This document shows, piece by piece, positions 6,171 through 8,171 of a stretch of DNA of 8,171 nucleotides. The stretch's first letter is position 1. Each line of letters begins with the position of its first letter. The stretch spans positions 1 to 8,171 of the forward strand of contig JAKAEG010000141.1 in assembly GCA_021819985.1 (NCBI GenBank), written 5' to 3'. The notes beneath the pieces were generated by a model. That model was not told where the DNA came from, searched no databases, and saw nothing but the letters and a program-made list of their open reading frames with translations. The position numbers were made by a program, and so were the translations under genes. Origin of the DNA: Nitrospirota bacterium. Its GTDB lineage: Bacteria > Nitrospirota > Thermodesulfovibrionia > Thermodesulfovibrionales > JdFR-88.

Positions 6171-6224
6171 AGATATATAATGACATAATCACGACACCGA
6201 AAAAACTTCATATGAACTGTTTAT

Positions 6225-6392
6225 ATGGACAATATAATGGTCCTGTGGATTATGATGGGGCTGGCAGTGTGTTTCATCTTAAAAGCTGAAGCCGGAAAGG
6301 AGTTTTACGTGGAAAAGACCCGCCATGAACCGGGGTGTTCATTGCCGTTTGAACAGTCAGGCAAAAGAAATCATTTAAAAACGAAAGGTTAA
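6225..6392 (+). CDS. doubtful small ORF, possible one-helix membrane peptide
   Basis: An ATG at 6225 opens 55 codons to the TAA at 6390-6392. The N-terminus MDNIMVLWIMMGLAVCFILKA would make one hydrophobic helix, followed by a charged, mainly polar tail (EAGKEFYVEKTRHEPGCSLP). I do not recognise the protein. No ribosome site precedes the ATG (the upstream bases are AACTGTTTAT), and no promoter stands out. It may simply be chance open frame in intergenic DNA, and is listed because nothing else explains this stretch. Confidence 0.2.
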   Translation: MDNIMVLWIMMGLAVCFILKAEAGKEFYVEKTRHEPGCSLPFEQSGKRNHLKTKG

Positions 6393-6514
6393 GATTTTTA
6401 GCTTGAACAGAAAAACACAAAAAAAGGGATTGCCCCCGCTGAATTCCGTGTCTTGCACCTTTTCGACGTCGTATACTCTCAGAAATTCCGGGGATGTCAC
6501 ACAGTGATGCGGGC
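6393..6514. other. intergenic stretch before the mdh promoter
   Basis: No convincing gene. An open frame on the minus strand (from an ATG at 6560 down to 6375, about 61 codons) has no ribosome site and matches no family I know. The palindrome CGACGTCG lies near 6464-6471. The T-rich minus strand of 6410-6425 is not preceded by a stem that would make a terminator. Confidence 0.4.
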
Positions 6515-6544
6515 TTGAGATTCTATGCCGGGGTTCTTTATAAT
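6515..6544 (+). promoter_or_regulatory. sigma-70 promoter of mdh
   Basis: TTGAGA (6515-6520), five of six consensus -35 bases, is followed after 18 bases by a perfect TATAAT -10 (6539-6544). Transcription would start near 6551 and give a leader of about 47 bases. A second, weaker candidate is the extended -10 TGTTATATC at 6564-6572 with TTAACC (6544-6549) 17 bases upstream. Confidence 0.65.
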
Positions 6545-6597
6545 TAACCTTTGTCTTCATTAGTGTTATATCTATTGATATTATCGAAAGGCCAAAG

Positions 6598-7527
6598 ATG
6601 AAAAGAAACAAAGTCGCCATAATCGGGGCCGGTCATGTCGGGGCCTCTCTTGCGCAACTCCTTTTACATGACGGGATCTCTGACGTGGTCCTTTATGATG
6701 TGGCCCAGGGCGTGCCGCAGGGCAAGGCGCTGGACCTTGGGGAAGCCTGCCCGCTTTGGGGATCATCGGCTTCCATCAAGGGAACAAACGCTATCGAGGA
6801 CACCGCGGGCTCGGACGTCATCGTCATAACCGCGGGGCTTGCGAGAAAGCCCGGCATGTCCAGGGACGACCTTCTTCAGGCAAACGCCACCATTATTAAA
6901 GAGGTCTCCACAAAAACGGCAGCCCAATCCCCTGATTCGATAATCATAATGGTCACAAACCCGATGGATGTAATGGCGCAGCTGGCCTGGAAATTCACGA
7001 AATTTCCGCCGCAGCGGGTATTAGGGATGGGCGGGGTCCTGGATTCCGCAAGGCTCCGTTCGTTTATCGCATGGGAGTTGAATGTCTCCCCTAAAGACGT
7101 CGAAGCCCTTGTCCTTGGAGGCCACGGAGACCAGATGGTGCCCGTAAAAAGCCTGATATCGGTAAAGGGGGCTGGCATCGATTCCCTTTTGCCCGAGGCA
7201 ACCATACGTTCGATTTTTGAAAGGACCAGAAACGGCGGCGCGGAGATAGTCTCTCTTTTAAAGACGGGCAGCGCTTATTATGCCCCAGGGGCCGCAATTT
7301 ACGAGATGGTGAAGGCTGTGCTGTTCGATGAAAAAAGGCTCCTTCCCTGCGCGGTCCATCTGGAGGGGCAGTACGGCGCAAAAGGCGTCTATGCCGGCGT
7401 GCCGGTAATACTTGGAAAAGGCGGGGTGGAGAAAATAATCGAGGTGCCGCTTACAGCTGAAGAGAAGGCTGCCTTCGATAAATCCGCAGGCGCTGTCGGC
7501 AAACTGGTAGAAACGCTCGGCCTTTAA
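6598..7527 (+). CDS. mdh: NAD-dependent malate dehydrogenase, LDH-like type
   Basis: Interconverts malate and oxaloacetate with NAD in the citric acid cycle. The 309 residues match the LDH-like bacterial and archaeal MDH type. Visible are GAGHVG (10-15) for the dinucleotide fold, Asp34 at the end of strand two (NAD rather than NADP), and the substrate loop GLARKPGMSRDDLL (80-93). In that loop Arg83 marks malate rather than lactate specificity and Arg89 binds the substrate carboxylate. Asn121 lies in VTNPMDV, Asp149 and Arg152 in LDSARLR, and catalytic His176 in GGHGDQMVP. The ATG at 6598 has GAAAGG six bases upstream. It is the first gene after the accessory interval, has its own promoter, and lies 63 bases before ndk. 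Lactate dehydrogenase is the only realistic alternative and Arg83 argues against it. Confidence 0.96.
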   Translation: MKRNKVAIIGAGHVGASLAQLLLHDGISDVVLYDVAQGVPQGKALDLGEACPLWGSSASIKGTNAIEDTAGSDVIVITAGLARKPGMSRDDLLQANATIIKEVSTKTAAQSPDSIIIMVTNPMDVMAQLAWKFTKFPPQRVLGMGGVLDSARLRSFIAWELNVSPKDVEALVLGGHGDQMVPVKSLISVKGAGIDSLLPEATIRSIFERTRNGGAEIVSLLKTGSAYYAPGAAIYEMVKAVLFDEKRLLPCAVHLEGQYGAKGVYAGVPVILGKGGVEKIIEVPLTAEEKAAFDKSAGAVGKLVETLGL

Positions 7528-7530
7528 TTT

Positions 7531-7559
7531 TTAAAAGATAAAAAATAAAAAAATATAAA
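7531..7559 (+). promoter_or_regulatory. A/T tract between mdh and ndk, possible weak ndk promoter
   Basis: From 7528 to 7561 the sequence is almost pure A/T. TTAAAA (7531-7536) and TATAAA (7554-7559) are 17 bases apart and could form a weak promoter starting near 7566. In such sequence chance matches are easy, and the tract may instead be an unstructured leader that helps ribosome access. It also fits simple read-through from mdh. Confidence 0.3.
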
Positions 7560-7590
7560 ATGAAAAATGCAGCAAGGAGGACAAAATAAA

Positions 7591-8007
7591 ATGGTTCAGA
7601 GGACTCTTTCCATCATCAAGCCCGATGCCGTCAAGAAAAACGCGATAGGCGGTGTTCTTAAATATTTTGAGGACGCGGGGTTGAGGGTCGCGGCCTTGAA
7701 AAAGATTCAGCTTTCAATAGAGGAGGCCAAAAAATTCTATATAGTCCACAAGGAAAGGCCTTTTTACAACGATCTGGCAACATTCATGTCCGAAGGGCCG
7801 GTGGTTGTCCTGGTGATCGAGGGTGAGGACGCCATCGCAAAGGTAAGGCAGATAATGGGGGCGACTAACCCCAAGGACGCCGCACCCGGCACCATAAGGG
7901 CCGCATATGCCGAGAACATTGAAAGAAACGCCGTCCACGGCTCGGACAGCGAAAATTCCGCGTGCTCTGAGATACCATTTTTTTTCCCGGAAATAGAAAT
8001 ACTATAA
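7591..8007 (+). CDS. ndk: nucleoside diphosphate kinase
   Basis: Transfers the gamma phosphate of ATP to nucleoside diphosphates through a phosphohistidine, balancing NTP and dNTP pools in the cytoplasm. The 138-residue length is standard. Key residues visible are Lys10 in SIIKPDAV, Tyr50, Phe58 in ERPFYNDL, Arg86, Thr92, Arg103 in PGTIRAAYAENIERNAVHGS, Asn113 and active-site His116 in NAVHGSDS. The C-terminus IPFFFPEIEIL is typical. The ATG at 7591 is chosen over an upstream in-frame ATG at 7567: an AAGGAGG ribosome site (7574-7580) lies ten bases before 7591, and MVQRTLSIIKPDAV is the family N-terminus. It follows mdh in the same direction and may share its transcript. Confidence 0.97.
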   Translation: MVQRTLSIIKPDAVKKNAIGGVLKYFEDAGLRVAALKKIQLSIEEAKKFYIVHKERPFYNDLATFMSEGPVVVLVIEGEDAIAKVRQIMGATNPKDAAPGTIRAAYAENIERNAVHGSDSENSACSEIPFFFPEIEIL

Positions 8008-8080
8008 AAGCGGGTCCCCGGAAATAGCGGGTTTGGCGAAAATATCCGCCGATTATTTAAAATGGATAAATGAGCGTATT
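8008..8080. other. start of 3' flank of ndk, short direct repeats
   Basis: AGCGGGT occurs at 8009-8015 and 8026-8032. CCCGGAAATAG occurs at 8017-8027 and also inside the end of ndk at 7986-7996. GGCG and CGCC near 8034-8049 could form a four-pair stem, too weak to call a terminator. No gene is visible. Confidence 0.45.
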
Positions 8081-8140
8081 GCCTGTAGCTTGGGAACCAG
8101 TCCCATGGGACCAGTCCCCTTGCCACAGGGGCAAGCTGGC
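8081..8140. repeat. REP-like palindrome cluster downstream of ndk
   Basis: This 60-base block is nearly all complementary segments. AGCTTG (8087-8092) pairs with CAAGCT (8132-8137), extended by GCC (8081-8083) with GGC (8138-8140) across a three-base bulge. Inside are two direct copies of ACCAGTCCC (8096-8104 and 8110-8118), each forming a small GGGA/TCCC stem, and they overlap the perfect palindrome GTCCCATGGGAC (8100-8111). CTTGCC (8119-8124) with GGCAAG (8130-8135) competes both with the outer stem and with CCCCT/AGGGG (8116-8120 and 8127-8131). No T-run follows, so it is not a standard terminator. A REP-type repeat or structured RNA end fits better. Confidence 0.5.
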
Positions 8141-8171
8141 GAATATGATAAAAACAAAAATTCCTTACATA
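8141..8171. other. A-rich end of window
   Basis: These 31 bases are A-rich and carry no feature I can support. On the minus strand they read T-rich, but the palindrome cluster lies on the wrong side of them to make a minus-strand terminator. Confidence 0.4.

Noticed and set aside
6375..6620. Minus-strand frame overlapping the mdh start
   Set aside because: No ribosome site, no recognisable family, and it runs across the mdh promoter and start.
8081..8140. tRNA or CRISPR repeat
   Set aside because: The stems do not make a cloverleaf and there is only one block with two short internal copies, no spacer series.

Overview
The window reads as a stretch of bacterial chromosome from a Gram-negative, mid-GC organism. 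It carries two blocks of housekeeping metabolism around a short accessory interval. The gene order ilvC-psd-pssA-leuA is one I associate with Deltaproteobacteria in the broad sense (Geobacter-like) and neighbouring groups such as Nitrospirota. Phylum is inference from gene order and protein character; nothing here fixes it.

Left block, minus strand (1-3413): a tightly packed operon transcribed right to left, ilvC (ketol-acid reductoisomerase), psd (phosphatidylserine decarboxylase), pssA (CDP-diacylglycerol-serine phosphatidyltransferase) and leuA (2-isopropylmalate synthase, cut by the window edge). Start and stop codons overlap at the ilvC/psd and pssA/leuA junctions, and possibly at psd/pssA. 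The operon joins branched-chain amino acid synthesis to the two steps that make phosphatidylethanolamine from CDP-diacylglycerol. A perfect -10 box lies just upstream of ilvC.

Middle, plus strand (3501-4724): a class II tRNA nucleotidyltransferase/poly(A) polymerase-family gene, divergent from ilvC. It is followed by a GC-rich hairpin without a U-tract.

Accessory interval (4725-6597): an AT-rich, strongly structured non-coding stretch leads into a good sigma-70 promoter with overlapping palindromes. This drives a two-gene toxin-antitoxin module, an AbrB/MazE-fold antitoxin and a Doc/Fic-family toxin that starts at a TTG overlapping the antitoxin stop. A pair of mutually exclusive stems covers the toxin stop codon. 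A small convergent gene of the DUF2132/VF530 family follows on the minus strand, then about 430 bases with one doubtful small ORF and the mdh promoter.

Right block, plus strand (6598-8007): mdh (NAD-dependent malate dehydrogenase) and ndk (nucleoside diphosphate kinase), separated by an almost pure A/T linker. Downstream of ndk lies a compact palindrome cluster (8081-8140) resembling a REP-type repeat or a structured RNA.

I see no clearly new multi-gene system. The best leads are the structured leader upstream of the toxin-antitoxin promoter, the alternative stems at the toxin stop codon, the Ser-Ser processing site in Psd and the palindrome cluster after ndk.
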